Positions 9,031 through 17,641 of a stretch of DNA of 64,000 nucleotides are shown here, one piece after another. The notes beneath the pieces were generated by a model, which was not told the DNA's origin, made no database searches, and saw only the letters and a list, made by a program, of their open reading frames with translations. Position 1 is the stretch's first letter, and each line of letters starts with the position of its first letter. The position numbers and the translations under genes were made by a program. The stretch comes from an uncultured Sphaerochaeta sp. (lineage in GTDB: Bacteria; Spirochaetota; Spirochaetia; Sphaerochaetales; Sphaerochaetaceae). Where the stretch lies: assembly GCF_963676285.1 (NCBI RefSeq), contig NZ_OY781063.1, positions 1,054,001-1,118,000 on the forward strand, in the 5' to 3' direction.

Positions 9031-9534
9031 ATGCAAAACACCAATCACCTCATCGCCCTACTCCATGAACAGATGTTCACCTATGAAAGGGGCAATCCAG
9101 AACGGATTGCTCACCTAACCAAGGTCCATGACTATGCCAGAACGATTGGTTTACTTGAAGGCCTTGATGAGGAAACACTAGCAACCTTGGAAGCAGCCAC
9201 GCTTGTGCATGATATCGGTATAAAGGTGTCCTTGGAAAAGTATGGAAACAGCAGAGGCGATTTGCAAGAGAAGGAAGGACCTCCTCTTGCCAGAGACCTC
9301 CTAACAAAGCTTGATTTTTCCTCTCCAATAATCGAACGAGTGGCGTTCTTGGTAGGACATCACCACACATACACAAATATCGAAGGAATCGACTACCAGA
9401 TCCTCGTTGAAAGTGACTTCCTGGTAAATCTCCAAGAGAAGAAAACAGGTGTTGAAGCAATTAGAAAGGTATATGAGGAGATTTTCAAGACAAAGTCGGG
9501 CAAGCAGTTCTGTGGGGAGATGTTTGGGATATAG
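9031..9534 (+). CDS. HD-domain phosphohydrolase
   Basis: Small protein of 167 residues with an HD metal-dependent phosphohydrolase domain. The first histidine may be that of HLTKVHDYAR, the HD pair lies in TLVHDIGIKVS, and later ligands are likely in FLVGHHHTY and VESDFL. Related proteins hydrolyse nucleotide or other phosphates, but this one has no accessory domain that would reveal its substrate. AAGGA lies upstream of the ATG at 9031. It is separated from the CUT2 operon by 60 bp and may be cotranscribed, although its function looks unrelated. Confidence 0.82.
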   Translation: MQNTNHLIALLHEQMFTYERGNPERIAHLTKVHDYARTIGLLEGLDEETLATLEAATLVHDIGIKVSLEKYGNSRGDLQEKEGPPLARDLLTKLDFSSPIIERVAFLVGHHHTYTNIEGIDYQILVESDFLVNLQEKKTGVEAIRKVYEEIFKTKSGKQFCGEMFGI

Positions 9535-9642
9535 GAATCTCTTCAATTAGAGCAATTTCACCTTGCGCCATAAAAGAAAGGTGACTTATCATAAGGTCAT
9601 ACTTGTTCTATAAGTATAATAAACCCCTCTTGGAGGCCTCCC

Positions 9643-10062
9643 GTGAGACGACCTATCCGTTCTCTACTTATCGCCGGTTGCTTGATTGCAATGACCTTGT
9701 TCCTGATCGGTTGTGAGGAGGAGATTGATCCAGGAGTGGGAAATGGTACTATAGAGTTTTACATTGATCCTACTGATATTAACGATTCATATCACTACTT
9801 TTATATGGGCGATAATGTCACAGACAGCACATACTTTAGAGCAGCAAGCAGAGAGGGGCAGCTTATCAAGCAAAACCTGGGTATTTATGAGTCACCTTTG
9901 CTGAATGCAGGAACATGGGAATGTGAGGTATACGAGCTGACTCAAGCTTACTCAGGTGACGATACTCCTGATTCATCAATAATTGTTCGAAGTCATCTTG
10001 ATATTCGTGTATCATTTGAACGAGATGAAACAAAGCAGGTAACTGTCACATTATCTCTATAG
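9643..10062 (+). CDS. Predicted lipoprotein of unknown function
   Basis: 139-residue protein starting with GTG after TGGAGG. A basic N terminus and hydrophobic stretch end in the lipobox FLIGC (Cys24), so it should be processed by signal peptidase II and anchored in a membrane. The mature part is acidic, rich in beta-forming residues and without recognisable motifs. It contrasts with the solute-binding proteins of this window, which lack a lipobox. Not recognised beyond that. The 213 bp downstream (10063-10275) hold no gene or clear signal that I can see. Confidence 0.7.
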   Translation: MRRPIRSLLIAGCLIAMTLFLIGCEEEIDPGVGNGTIEFYIDPTDINDSYHYFYMGDNVTDSTYFRAASREGQLIKQNLGIYESPLLNAGTWECEVYELTQAYSGDDTPDSSIIVRSHLDIRVSFERDETKQVTVTLSL

Positions 10063-10275
10063 GTAGAAAGCCTCTTTGCTCATTTGCCAGTTACATGTCA
10101 GTTCTATTGGAGGAGGAAAAAAGCTGTATCCGTGGGTTTTTCTGCCCCTTCTAGAAACTGATTTTATAAAAATGCAGGGCAACATGTGTTCATATAAATC
10201 AACCACTCACAATTATTTCGATTGATTTACCAGCATCATCTATTTCTACTTCACTCAACATTGAAGTAACTTCAT

Positions 10276-11040
10276 TTATGATTCCCCAATAATCGGAATC
10301 TGAATCTCAGTAATGAATCTGCTGCTATCCCGCTCTACAAACTGGTCAAGAATATTGAAGTTGACCTCCCATCCAGCAAGACGATACTCCCCTCTCTGTT
10401 CCCTGATCCGGTTTATTGCTGTTCCTATTGTCTCATAAGAACCCTTATGGTACCCACAGAGGAAAGAGCCTCCCTTGATGACTGACACTTCATGAGGTGA
10501 AGGAATCTCTGAATCTTCAGGAGTGTACTCGAAAAGATACGCCCCAAACTGTTTCGTGTTTTCCCGATAAAACACCAAGGTTGGGTGAAAGTAGAATACA
10601 TCCGATCCGTAAAGAGTCTCCTCTGAACCGATGTCTAGATAGTACCGGTCAGGAAAGGTCTTCACCTGTACCTCCTGCAGTCTCACCTGGGGAAGCTGTA
10701 CCTTGATAAACTCAATCTTTCGCTGGATTGCAGAATCGATGGAAATAAGTTCTTGCCATCGTTGCCTCAGAAGAGCAGACTGCCCCTGCAAACGTTCGAT
10801 GGTATGATCGAGGGTTCTGCTATCCAAATACTCCCGGATTTGCTCTAATGAGTACCCCAAACGCTTCAAATATCGAATGGAAGCAACCTGGTAGACCTGG
10901 TCAAACTTGTAGAGCCGATACCCGTTGGCATGATTCCTATTGGAAGGAACCAACAAACCAATCTTGTCATAATACCGTAACGTCTGTACATCGATGGCAA
11001 ACAAATCTGCCAATTCACCGATTGTGAAAAAGTCTTTCAT
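10276..11040 (-). CDS. MerR-family regulator with GyrI-like effector domain (BmrR-like)
   Basis: 254-residue activator/repressor. Residues 1-70 form the MerR winged helix (FFTIGELADLFAIDVQTLRYYDKIGLL, then NGYRLYKFDQ). Residues about 75-115 are a dimerising coiled coil, and the C-terminal half resembles the GyrI-like ligand-binding domain of BmrR. It starts 9 bp after the preceding permease with no clear ribosome site, which suggests coupled translation. It is the last gene of the nucleoside importer/deaminase operon. The promoter of that operon (17039-17069) carries a 21-bp palindrome placed between -35 and -10 with 19-bp spacing, the typical MerR arrangement. So it probably regulates its own operon in response to a purine-like ligand. 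Confidence 0.88.
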   Translation of the reverse strand: MKDFFTIGELADLFAIDVQTLRYYDKIGLLVPSNRNHANGYRLYKFDQVYQVASIRYLKRLGYSLEQIREYLDSRTLDHTIERLQGQSALLRQRWQELISIDSAIQRKIEFIKVQLPQVRLQEVQVKTFPDRYYLDIGSEETLYGSDVFYFHPTLVFYRENTKQFGAYLFEYTPEDSEIPSPHEVSVIKGGSFLCGYHKGSYETIGTAINRIREQRGEYRLAGWEVNFNILDQFVERDSSRFITEIQIPIIGES

Positions 11041-11049
11041 GGAGCAATA

Positions 11050-11988
11050 TTAGCGCTTGTCTCGTTCATACGGAACCCCAAGGGAGGCAGGATCTTGACT
11101 CTTTCCAATCGAGAAAAGTAGTACCAAAATTGTCACTAAGTAGGGGAACATCGCAAACACCTGGGAAGGAATCGCAGAGCCCATTGTCTGCATTCGTATC
11201 TGTAGGGCTTCAGCTGAGCCAATAACCAAGGCAGCTGCAAGGACTCCCAGAGGATTCCGCCGCCCAAGAATGACTGTAACCAAAGCAATATACCCCTTCC
11301 CGCTGGTGAGATTTTCCTGGAAGAACCCGAGTTTTACTGTTGAAAGGTAGGCTCCCCCCAGCCCACCAAGCACCCCGTTGATACAGGCAGCACCATAACG
11401 AACCATATTCACCCTGATCCCTGCAGTATCAGCAGCACGTGGGTTCTCTCCCACTGCCTTGAGGATGACCCCCCACTCAGTTTTATAGAACAACACCAGC
11501 AGGAGTATCACACAGAAAAACAGCAGGTAGACAAAAGGATCTTGGTCAAACAATGCTGGACCGACAATGGGAATCCTATGAAGTAAGGGAAGCTTTACCC
11601 GATTGATAATCTCAATGGAAGGGAGCGTGGTAGTCTTGCCGAACTGAATCAGGAACAAGAAACTGGTCAAACCCAGAAACAGGAAATTCAGGGCAAGGCC
11701 TGCAATTGTCTGGTCAGCCTTGTGGTGAATACTCAGCACTGCGTGGATCATGCTGGCGGCCACACCACCGGCAATACCGGCAAGTAGACCAAGCGCAACG
11801 CTGGAAGTCTGGAACATCGCCCAGAAGCTGAAATATGCACCACTAAGCATAATGGCTTCTACTCCAATATTGCTTATCCCAGCGCGTTCACTCACAGTCT
11901 CTCCCAATCCAGCAAGTGCGATAGGAGTTGCCATTCGGATAGTTGCCGCTAGAAAGGTTGTGATCAGGGTAAGAGTTACAGGATTCAT
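11050..11988 (-). CDS. BMP-type nucleoside/sugar ABC transporter permease (NupQ/YufQ-like)
   Basis: Membrane subunit of 312 residues with the family pattern AGLGETVSERAGISNIGVEAIMLSGAYF near the N terminus and LTSGKGYIALVTVILGRRNPLG later. These are typical of the second permease of BmpA-dependent nucleoside importers. AAGGAGG precedes the ATG at 11988. It lies one base after the other permease and is followed by the MerR gene. It forms the channel with the product of 11990-13009. The mechanism is RbsC-like; substrates in characterised relatives are purine and pyrimidine nucleosides. Confidence 0.92.
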   Translation of the reverse strand: MNPVTLTLITTFLAATIRMATPIALAGLGETVSERAGISNIGVEAIMLSGAYFSFWAMFQTSSVALGLLAGIAGGVAASMIHAVLSIHHKADQTIAGLALNFLFLGLTSFLFLIQFGKTTTLPSIEIINRVKLPLLHRIPIVGPALFDQDPFVYLLFFCVILLLVLFYKTEWGVILKAVGENPRAADTAGIRVNMVRYGAACINGVLGGLGGAYLSTVKLGFFQENLTSGKGYIALVTVILGRRNPLGVLAAALVIGSAEALQIRMQTMGSAIPSQVFAMFPYLVTILVLLFSIGKSQDPASLGVPYERDKR

Positions 11989-11989
11989 C

Positions 11990-13009
11990 CTACACCTCCT
12001 TGAAGCTAAAGAACTGCTTCCGTGCTAAAATCATAATGACCAACAACCCCATAATGATGCTGGCAATAGATGTAGGAACCCCACTGCTACGCTGCATAGC
12101 CATCGATCCAACCTGCAAGGCTGCAATACCCAGCGAGCTGAGAATAATCCAGAATGGGTGGTTCTTCCCCAGAAGGGAAACTACGATAGCCAAGTACCCA
12201 TAGCTTGGACTGATTCCTTCGATCAAGCGATGGTGCAAGCCAGCAATCTCACTTACCCCCGCCAAACCAGCAAGGCCACCACTGAGCAAAGCGGAAAATA
12301 CCATGTGACTTCTCACAGAAATGCCGCTACACACACTAGCTCGTTTATTAAGGCCCACAGCCCGCATACAGAACCCTGTTGACGTCCTAAACATCAGCAA
12401 GTAGACCAAAATGGCGCAAATCAGGGCGATCAAGAATCCTGCATGCAGGCGTGTAGGCAAAAGCAACATAGGAAAGTAGGAAGAGGGAGGCAGCATTGGT
12501 GACATCGGATAGGGATAAGAGGGATCCTTCAGACTCGTCCTGACCAGTATCCCCACCAAGTTAATGGCAATGTAATTCAACATAATGGTATTGATGATCT
12601 CAGAAAGACCAAATTTGGCCTTAAGAATACCAGGGATTACGGACCACAGTCCGCCAGCAAGAAACCCTACCAGCATGGCAAGGGAAATCATCAGTACGGG
12701 AGGCAAGGAGGGAAACGTCATTCCCAACCAAGTAATTGCGATTGCTCCAAGGTAAATCTGGCCCTCTGCACCGATATTGATGAACCCGGTACGGAAACCA
12801 ACTGAAACACCCAGAGCCGCAAGCATCAAGGGCGTTGCACGTACCAGGACCTCCCCGATCGAATACGTTGACCCCACGATACCCCGTATAAAACTGGAGA
12901 GAGATGAGGGAATACTACTTCCCACCATAGCGATCAGAAGCAGTGAGACACCCAGTACAATACCGGTTACCACTGTAAGTGAGAGAACATTGGAAACAGA
13001 CCGTTTCAT
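11990..13009 (-). CDS. BMP-type nucleoside/sugar ABC transporter permease (NupP/YufP-like)
   Basis: First permease of the importer, 339 residues. Landmarks include RATPLMLAALGVSVGFRTGFINIGAEGQIYLG and FGLSEIINTIMLNYIA, characteristic of YufP-like subunits, then a C-terminal HRLIEGISPSYGYLAIVVSLLGKNHP block. AAGGAGGGAGGC precedes the ATG. Its first four bases overlap the ATPase gene end, indicating coupled translation. It pairs with the product of 11050-11988. Confidence 0.92.
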   Translation of the reverse strand: MKRSVSNVLSLTVVTGIVLGVSLLLIAMVGSSIPSSLSSFIRGIVGSTYSIGEVLVRATPLMLAALGVSVGFRTGFINIGAEGQIYLGAIAITWLGMTFPSLPPVLMISLAMLVGFLAGGLWSVIPGILKAKFGLSEIINTIMLNYIAINLVGILVRTSLKDPSYPYPMSPMLPPSSYFPMLLLPTRLHAGFLIALICAILVYLLMFRTSTGFCMRAVGLNKRASVCSGISVRSHMVFSALLSGGLAGLAGVSEIAGLHHRLIEGISPSYGYLAIVVSLLGKNHPFWIILSSLGIAALQVGSMAMQRSSGVPTSIASIIMGLLVIMILARKQFFSFKEV

Positions 13010-14517
13010 GCCTCCCTCCTTGCAGGGGAGCCTGCCATCAATAGTCCGAGATAGGTCAAATCAACATCTCCTTGTCTCTCGATTACATCAACGATCTGTC
13101 CACGATACATCACAGCAATACTGTCACTTAGATCCAGTATCTCCTCAAGGTCAGAAGAGATTAGGATGACGGAAGAGCCTTGTCTCCTGAGTTCCAAAAG
13201 TGTCTTGTGCACATCCTCGGTCGAACCTACGTCCAGACCTCGTGTGGGCTGGCAGGCAATGACCACCTTCGCATTTCCAGCCAATTCACGGGCAAGAATC
13301 AACTTCTGTTGATTTCCCCCCGAGAGATATCTCACGGGATACTCCAAGGATCCACTCTTGATCGCGTATTTCTCTACTGCCTGTTCTGTCAACTCACGAA
13401 GCTTCTTTCTTGCAATGAAGTGGTGATGATTACACTCCCCTCCACGAAAACGGGTAAGCAGGAGATTCTCCTGCATATCCATATCCAAAACCAGGCTATC
13501 GAGCAATCGGTCATCAGAGATATACCCAAAACCCAACGCCCTGCGTTGTTTTACCCCGAGGTGTTCCAAATGCTTGCCATCCAAGGTCAAGGAACCTTCC
13601 TTGACCTTTCGTATACCGAGCAGTAACTCAGCAAAAGCTTTCTGCCCGTTTCCATCGACTCCTGCAATCCCCACAATGCTTCCTGGGGGAACGTGTAAGG
13701 AGAGGGGACCTATGGATTCCTGAGCATCCTGTATGGAAATGGCGATCAACCCTTCACGATCATAGGAGAAAGGCAATTTGGTTCGCACCATCCTGTTGAG
13801 TTTCCTCCCAACCATCAACTGTGAGAGTTCTGCTTCATTCGTATCTTTTGTCTTGACGTCCCCTACCTTCTCACCACCCCTCAAGACCGTAATGCGGTCA
13901 GTGAGAGAGAGAACTTCAGCAATATGGTGGGTAATGATAATTACAGAGTGGCCTTCTGCTCTCAGCCGCCCAAGAATGTCAAACAGGCTCTCCACCTCTT
14001 GCGGTGTAAGAACAGCTGTCGGCTCGTCAAGTATGAGCAACTGTGCTTTCCGATAGAGCACCTTGATGATTTCCACCCGCTGTTGCTGCCCAACTGAGAG
14101 AGAGCTAACCAGTGCCGTAGGATCGACTGCGAGGTTATAACGTTCACTTAACGTGCGAATCTCCTCGTCGACCTGTTTACGTTTAACAAATGGATACCCA
14201 GGGCTTTTCAACCCAAGGGTGATATTCTCACTGACGGTCAGGGTAGGAACCAAGGTAAAATGTTGATGCACCATTCCAATCTTATGGCTGATGGCATCCT
14301 TCGGGCTCTTAATCTGGATGGGGACTCCATCCAAGACTATAGAACCACTATCTGCTTGATAAATCCCATAGAGAATGTTCATCAAGGTGGTTTTGCCTGC
14401 CCCATTCTCACCAAGCAGGGCATGGATCTCCCCATGGTCTACATACAGGTTGACCTTCGAATTGGCGCTTTTGCCAAAGAATGCCTTGTTAATGTCGATC
14501 ATTTCCAGAAATGCCAT
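13006..14517 (-). CDS. BMP-type nucleoside/sugar ABC transporter ATPase (NupO/YufO-like, tandem domains)
   Basis: 503-residue tandem ATPase. Domain 1 has Walker A GENGAGKTT (residues 36-44), signature LSVGQQQRVEI and Walker B LLILDEPTAVLTPQE. Domain 2 has a degenerate P-loop (GVDGNGQKAF), signature LSGGNQQKLILAREL and ACQPTRGLDVGSTEDV. This matches YufO/NupO in length and order. GAGGAG precedes the ATG at 14517. It follows the binding-protein gene after a hairpin and overlaps the first permease. Confidence 0.93.
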   Translation of the reverse strand: MAFLEMIDINKAFFGKSANSKVNLYVDHGEIHALLGENGAGKTTLMNILYGIYQADSGSIVLDGVPIQIKSPKDAISHKIGMVHQHFTLVPTLTVSENITLGLKSPGYPFVKRKQVDEEIRTLSERYNLAVDPTALVSSLSVGQQQRVEIIKVLYRKAQLLILDEPTAVLTPQEVESLFDILGRLRAEGHSVIIITHHIAEVLSLTDRITVLRGGEKVGDVKTKDTNEAELSQLMVGRKLNRMVRTKLPFSYDREGLIAISIQDAQESIGPLSLHVPPGSIVGIAGVDGNGQKAFAELLLGIRKVKEGSLTLDGKHLEHLGVKQRRALGFGYISDDRLLDSLVLDMDMQENLLLTRFRGGECNHHHFIARKKLRELTEQAVEKYAIKSGSLEYPVRYLSGGNQQKLILARELAGNAKVVIACQPTRGLDVGSTEDVHKTLLELRRQGSSVILISSDLEEILDLSDSIAVMYRGQIVDVIERQGDVDLTYLGLLMAGSPARREA

Positions 14518-14536
14518 GCCATCTCCTCAAACTGAG

Positions 14537-14562
14537 CGTGCTCCCCACTAGGAGGGAGCACG
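14537..14562 (-). terminator. Intercistronic hairpin after the BMP binding-protein gene
   Basis: CGTGCTCCC (14537-14545) pairs perfectly with GGGAGCACG (14554-14562) across an 8-base loop. It lies 13 bp past the binding-protein stop and before the ATPase gene. There is no long T-run on the transcribed strand, so read-through with 3'-end protection of the upstream message is the likely role. Confidence 0.6.
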
Positions 14563-14575
14563 TCATATTCTGTGA

Positions 14576-15577
14576 TTATTTGGTACGCGTCTCGATCAAG
14601 GGAACAGTAAAGCTACCATCCAGAATCTGCTGCCTGGTTGAGGCAATCAGGTCCTTGACATCCTGGGGAATCTTATCCTCAAAGCTGTTGTATCCTGAGA
14701 TATCCACAACTCCATCCTGCATCCCGAGGTTGAATACCCCACCCTCATAGGTGTCGGTACTTACCTTCTCTACTGCAGTCAGGACCAAGGCTGGTACACT
14801 GTAAATGGTGGAAGCCATTACCGTATCAGGGGCAATGGAGTTCTGGTCATAGGAATCACCGGTTGCAAGCAACCCGCGCTCCTCAGCTGCCTTGATCACC
14901 CCGGTCCCTGCCTGGTTAGCACAGTGGGAGAGTACATCAGCACCCTGGTCAGCCATGGAGAGAGCTGCTTCCTTTCCCAGTGCTACATCAGTGAAGCTGC
15001 TCACATATGCTTCCAGTACCTTGATGGATGGGTTCACCGCCTTGGCGCCAATCTTGTACGCTTCCAGAACCTTGACGATTGAAGGCTGTTCAAAGCCACC
15101 GACAATACCGATGGTGCCGCTCTCAGACATGGAAGCTGCAAGCATTCCCATCAGGTACCCGGCTTCTTCACAAGCCATTACATAGCTGGCGGCATTGTCG
15201 CTGTATGCATTGGATTCAATTGCCATGAACTTTGTATTGGGGAACTGGGAGGAGATCCTGACAGCCGGCTCACCGAACTGGAAACCATGCCCGATCACCA
15301 GGTCATACCCTTGGGCTGCATAGTCACGGAACGCTGCCTCTCCATCAGCAATCCCCACATTCTCTGAATATGCAGTCTGGAGATTGTATTTCTCCTCTGC
15401 CTCTTTCAGACCGGCAAATGCTACTGCATTCCATCCTTGGTCGTTGGCCGGCCCTGAGAGCAACAGCGCAACCTTCATCTTTCCGTCTGATTCATCCTTC
15501 TCAGCTGCGCCACCAGCAAACAAGAGCGATGTTCCGAGTACCAAAACCAAACAAGCTACCAGCAATGTCTTTTTCAT
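14576..15577 (-). CDS. BMP-family (BmpA/PnrA-like) nucleoside-binding protein
   Basis: Extracytoplasmic receptor of about 333 residues. The start is placed at the ATG at 15577, which has AGAGGAG upstream and opens a normal signal peptide ending SLLFAGGAAEKDE. Upstream codons to 15616 would add 13 unlikely residues. There is no lipobox cysteine, unlike spirochaetal BmpA/PnrA lipoproteins. The domain starts KVALLLSGPANDQGWNAVAFAGL and includes GHGFQFGEPA and GIVGGFEQPS, typical of the Bmp family, which binds purine nucleosides in characterised spirochaete members. It sits between the deaminase gene and the transporter genes. Confidence 0.9.
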   Translation of the reverse strand: MKKTLLVACLVLVLGTSLLFAGGAAEKDESDGKMKVALLLSGPANDQGWNAVAFAGLKEAEEKYNLQTAYSENVGIADGEAAFRDYAAQGYDLVIGHGFQFGEPAVRISSQFPNTKFMAIESNAYSDNAASYVMACEEAGYLMGMLAASMSESGTIGIVGGFEQPSIVKVLEAYKIGAKAVNPSIKVLEAYVSSFTDVALGKEAALSMADQGADVLSHCANQAGTGVIKAAEERGLLATGDSYDQNSIAPDTVMASTIYSVPALVLTAVEKVSTDTYEGGVFNLGMQDGVVDISGYNSFEDKIPQDVKDLIASTRQQILDGSFTVPLIETRTK

Positions 15578-15619
15578 GTTCGTTACTCCTCTAAAGGGTT
15601 TCCCCTGTGAATGCACTAC

Positions 15620-17008
15620 TTATCGGAAGATTGTGGGAAATAGAGAGCGTAGCCTCTCATCGCAAGCCATCTCAGCCTGAACAGCCAAGCGTACTTCATC
15701 AATCCCGACCAGCTCACCGTCCTTGAATTTGATGTCTCCACCAACCATGGTCATGGCTACCTCGCCGGTATACCCAACGCGGGCAAGAAGATTACCTGGA
15801 TCATGCAAGGTTCCAGCAAGTGGAAGCGTATTGGCATCGATGGCAAAAAGATCAGCTGCCTTTCCAACCTCGAGGGAACCAATATCACTCCTGCCCAGTG
15901 TCTTGGCACCACCTACTGTAGCAGTCTTGAGCATCTCGTAGGCAGAAGGGGCTCCTCCCCGGCTCTTGCTATGGTAGGACTGAGCCAAGTAAGCCATGCG
16001 CAAGGAATCGAGCAGGTTAGAACTATCATTGGTAGCAGACCCATCACAGCCAAGCGATACATTCATGCCTGCTCTCTCCATTGCTGGGATATCAATGATG
16101 GGAAAGCCTCCCAAGACAGCCGGCGCTGGACAATGGGAGAGTCCTGTCCCAGTCTGGGCCATTACCTTGTATTCATCTTCCTGGAGTTCCCAGCCATGAG
16201 CGAACCAGACATCCTCCCCAACAAACCCAATCTCTTCTGCCCAAGCAAGTGTTCTCTTGCCATAGCGTTCCATCATGATGGGGTTCTCCCCCTCTCCGAG
16301 GTGGGTGTGGAGCCTAAGACCATGCTTCCTTGCAAATGCCAAAGACTCCTCAAAGGTTTCCTGGTAGCTGTTGATCGGCTGACAGGGGGCAACTACAATC
16401 TGGCTCATACTGTTGGGGTTTGGATCATGATACGCTTTCATCAAACGTTCACAATCAAGTAGGAACTCGTCGGTAGTCTCCAGCATCTCCCCAGGGATGG
16501 TACTTCCCTTCTCCCTCTCCAAGGTATTGCATCCTCTCCCTGCGTGGTACCTGATACCCAACAAAGAAGCAGCTTCCATCTGGCGGTCAACCGCTTCTTT
16601 GCCAGTCTTCTTGGTATAGCAGTACTGGTGGTCGAACGCAGTGGTGCAGCCATGCTTGAGAAGATCTGCCATGGCAACGAGAGACGAGTAATAGATAACT
16701 TCACTGTCAATCTGGGAGAAAATGGGATAAATCTTGTCGAGCCAGTCGACAACAAGAAGATTCGGATAGTCGATGGTTACCAGGTTTCGTACAAACGTCT
16801 GGAAGAAGTGATGGTGCGTATTCACCAATCCTGGATACACAATGTAGTTGCTTGCATCGATAACCTCGGCATCACCTCGAGAAAGATTCTTTCCGATCTT
16901 GGCAATCTTGTATCCGTCGATAAGAAGATCACAATCGTTATAGACCGTATCAGATCCATCGCAACTCACGAGAGAACGGATATTTGTAAGAAGTTTCTGG
17001 TTACCCAT
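15620..17008 (-). CDS. Amidohydrolase, nucleobase deaminase of the 8-oxoguanine deaminase/TrzN group
   Basis: Cytoplasmic zinc hydrolase of about 462 residues. Metal ligands are visible: LVNTHHHFFQT (HxH), LHTHLGEGE, the His of WFAHGWEL and the Asp of LGCDGSATNDSSNLL. The C-terminal AADLFAID and LHDPGNLLARVG resemble 8-oxoguanine deaminase. Where those enzymes have HCPxSN this one has HCPAPAVLGG, so substrate preference may differ. The start at ATG 17008 has AGGTGGTAGGTG just upstream. It is the first gene of the leftward operon with a BMP nucleoside importer, which supports a purine or oxidised-purine salvage role. Cytosine or atrazine-like substrates are less likely alternatives. Confidence 0.83.
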   Translation of the reverse strand: MGNQKLLTNIRSLVSCDGSDTVYNDCDLLIDGYKIAKIGKNLSRGDAEVIDASNYIVYPGLVNTHHHFFQTFVRNLVTIDYPNLLVVDWLDKIYPIFSQIDSEVIYYSSLVAMADLLKHGCTTAFDHQYCYTKKTGKEAVDRQMEAASLLGIRYHAGRGCNTLEREKGSTIPGEMLETTDEFLLDCERLMKAYHDPNPNSMSQIVVAPCQPINSYQETFEESLAFARKHGLRLHTHLGEGENPIMMERYGKRTLAWAEEIGFVGEDVWFAHGWELQEDEYKVMAQTGTGLSHCPAPAVLGGFPIIDIPAMERAGMNVSLGCDGSATNDSSNLLDSLRMAYLAQSYHSKSRGGAPSAYEMLKTATVGGAKTLGRSDIGSLEVGKAADLFAIDANTLPLAGTLHDPGNLLARVGYTGEVAMTMVGGDIKFKDGELVGIDEVRLAVQAEMACDERLRSLFPTIFR

Positions 17009-17038
17009 CACCTACCACCTTACTGGCTTGATGAGTGC

Positions 17039-17069
17039 ACGATAAACCCTATAGTTACTATAGGGTCAA
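17039..17069 (-). promoter_or_regulatory. Promoter of the nucleoside operon with MerR-type operator
   Basis: Read leftward, TTGACC (17069-17064) is the -35 and TATCGT (17044-17039) a -10 at 19-bp spacing; TTTATC at 17 bp is an alternative. The spacer is almost filled by a palindrome with 9-bp perfect arms, ACCCTATAG (17046-17054) and CTATAGGGT (17058-17066), around TTA. A long spacer occupied by a palindrome is the classic layout of MerR-activated promoters. The operon ends in a MerR gene (10276-11040). Confidence 0.75.
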
Positions 17070-17120
17070 GAATAAACAGAAACTTTTTGTAGTTCTTTAT
17101 CTACGATGCAATAATGATGC

Positions 17121-17138
17121 GCTATGAGTACAGATTCC
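17121..17138. repeat. Left copy of an 18-bp direct repeat flanking the toxin-antitoxin segment
   Basis: GCTATGAGTACAGATTCC at 17121-17138 recurs exactly at 18011-18028 in the same orientation, 890 bp apart. The 872 bp between the copies hold only the RelB/YoeB module and its promoter. The rest of 17066-17377 holds no other gene that I can see. Confidence 0.85.
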
Positions 17139-17306
17139 GTGCTTGCAATTACAATTACCTGATCCAAACCACACTAATGCTGTATCTTCTATGATAACTG
17201 CAAAGCCGTAGGCCCCCCGAGAGTAGTAAACGCCCGGAGATAAGGAAAGAACCTCTACCAATCTATTAATCGTATACCCCCCAAATCATAATTCGACGAG
17301 GCACTT

Positions 17307-17353
17307 AATATGTAATGCAATTTATTGACATTGTCATTACATATTCATATTAT
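17307..17353 (+). promoter_or_regulatory. Promoter and operator of the toxin-antitoxin operon
   Basis: TTGACA (17325-17330), a 17-bp spacer and TATTAT (17348-17353) form a near-consensus promoter 24 bp upstream of the antitoxin ATG. It is bracketed by an 11-bp perfect inverted repeat, AATATGTAATG (17307-17317) and CATTACATATT (17335-17345). The right arm lies inside the promoter spacer. This is the expected layout for autorepression by an antitoxin or the toxin-antitoxin complex. Confidence 0.75.
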
Positions 17354-17377
17354 TGAAGATAGAAAGAGGAGTAACAT

Positions 17378-17641
17378 ATGGAACGTTCAACCGTAAATAT
17401 TAACTTTCGCATGGATGCAGAGTTGAAAAACAACTTGGAGAAAGCCTGCCAAGAACTTGGTTTGACTCCTTCTGCAGCCTTCACCATTTTTGCTACCAAA
17501 GTAGCAAGAGAAAAACGCATACCCTTTGAGGTTGCTGTCGATCCATTCTACAGTGAGCGAAACATGGCAAGGCTTAGAAAATCGATTGCCCAGATGGAAT
17601 CCACCGGCGGCACAATCCACGAGGTGGATGTAAGTGATTAA
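17378..17641 (+). CDS. RelB/DinJ-family antitoxin
   Basis: 87-residue protein with an N-terminal ribbon-helix-helix: STVNINFRMDAELKNNLEKACQ, followed by LGLTPSAAFTIFATKVAREKRIPFEV, the pattern of DinJ/RelB antitoxins. The C-terminal part (about residues 50-87) is polar and should wrap the toxin. AGAGGAG precedes the ATG. It overlaps the toxin gene by 8 bases. It neutralises the toxin and should repress the operon through the dyad at 17307-17345. The pairing is mixed: the antitoxin is DinJ-like, while the partner is YoeB-like rather than YafQ or RelE. Confidence 0.9.
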   Translation: MERSTVNINFRMDAELKNNLEKACQELGLTPSAAFTIFATKVAREKRIPFEVAVDPFYSERNMARLRKSIAQMESTGGTIHEVDVSD

